Of a DNA stretch of 6,651 bases, positions 6,650-6,651 are shown one piece after another (position 1 is the first letter of the stretch; every line of letters begins with the position of its first letter). Below the pieces are notes generated by a model that searched no databases, was not told where the DNA came from, and worked only from the letters and a program-made list of their open reading frames with translations. The stretch is from Acetobacteraceae bacterium (GTDB lineage Bacteria > Pseudomonadota > Alphaproteobacteria > Acetobacterales > Acetobacteraceae): positions 1 to 6,651 of the forward strand of contig JANXRT010000530.1 of assembly GCA_025356735.1 (NCBI GenBank), given 5' to 3'. The position numbers and the translations under genes are program-made.

Positions 6650-6651
6650 GC

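Overview
The window is GC-rich, densely coding bacterial chromosome. The best guess is an alphaproteobacterium, possibly of the Rhodospirillales. This rests on strong GC bias at third codon positions, a textbook EcfG-type (alphaproteobacterial general stress response) promoter motif, a poxvirus-like topoisomerase IB, and GGGGC-AGA-GCCCC intergenic palindromes of a kind I associate with that group. The phylum-level call is fairly safe; the order is a guess. No tRNA, rRNA, CRISPR array, transposase or phage gene is visible.

Left part (1-1104): the 3' end of treY (malto-oligosyltrehalose synthase, + strand), then a 9-bp perfect hairpin that probably serves as a terminator shared with the convergent gene.

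Middle part (1121-3907): a secreted or periplasmic DUF4142 protein on the - strand diverges from a + strand pair made of an MBL-fold metallohydrolase and a DNA topoisomerase IB. The 266-bp divergent spacer holds a perfect GGAAC-N16-CGTT motif facing the DUF4142 gene, a near-consensus GGAAC-N15-CGTT motif facing the hydrolase, and two short palindromes. Trehalose synthesis, DUF4142 and topoisomerase IB are all plausible general-stress-response functions, so this half reads as a small stress island.

Right part (3932-6651): a - strand cluster runs leftward. It comprises a C-terminal fragment of a probable MotA/TolQ/ExbB-type protein, a MotB-like inner-membrane protein with a long coiled coil and an OmpA-type peptidoglycan-binding domain, and, 4 nt further on, a tail-anchored protein resembling the RMD1/DUF155 family. 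Together they look like an envelope-spanning stator-like module with a coupled partner of unknown role. A roughly 200-bp nested inverted-repeat element separates the first two genes, and its right arm supplies the stop codon of the first. A decayed 24-nt relative of that arm lies between the convergent topoisomerase and RMD1-like genes.

Most of the window is ordinary annotation. The points worth a second look are the divergent stress promoters with their palindromes, the palindromic element overlapping a gene end, and the three-gene envelope cluster.
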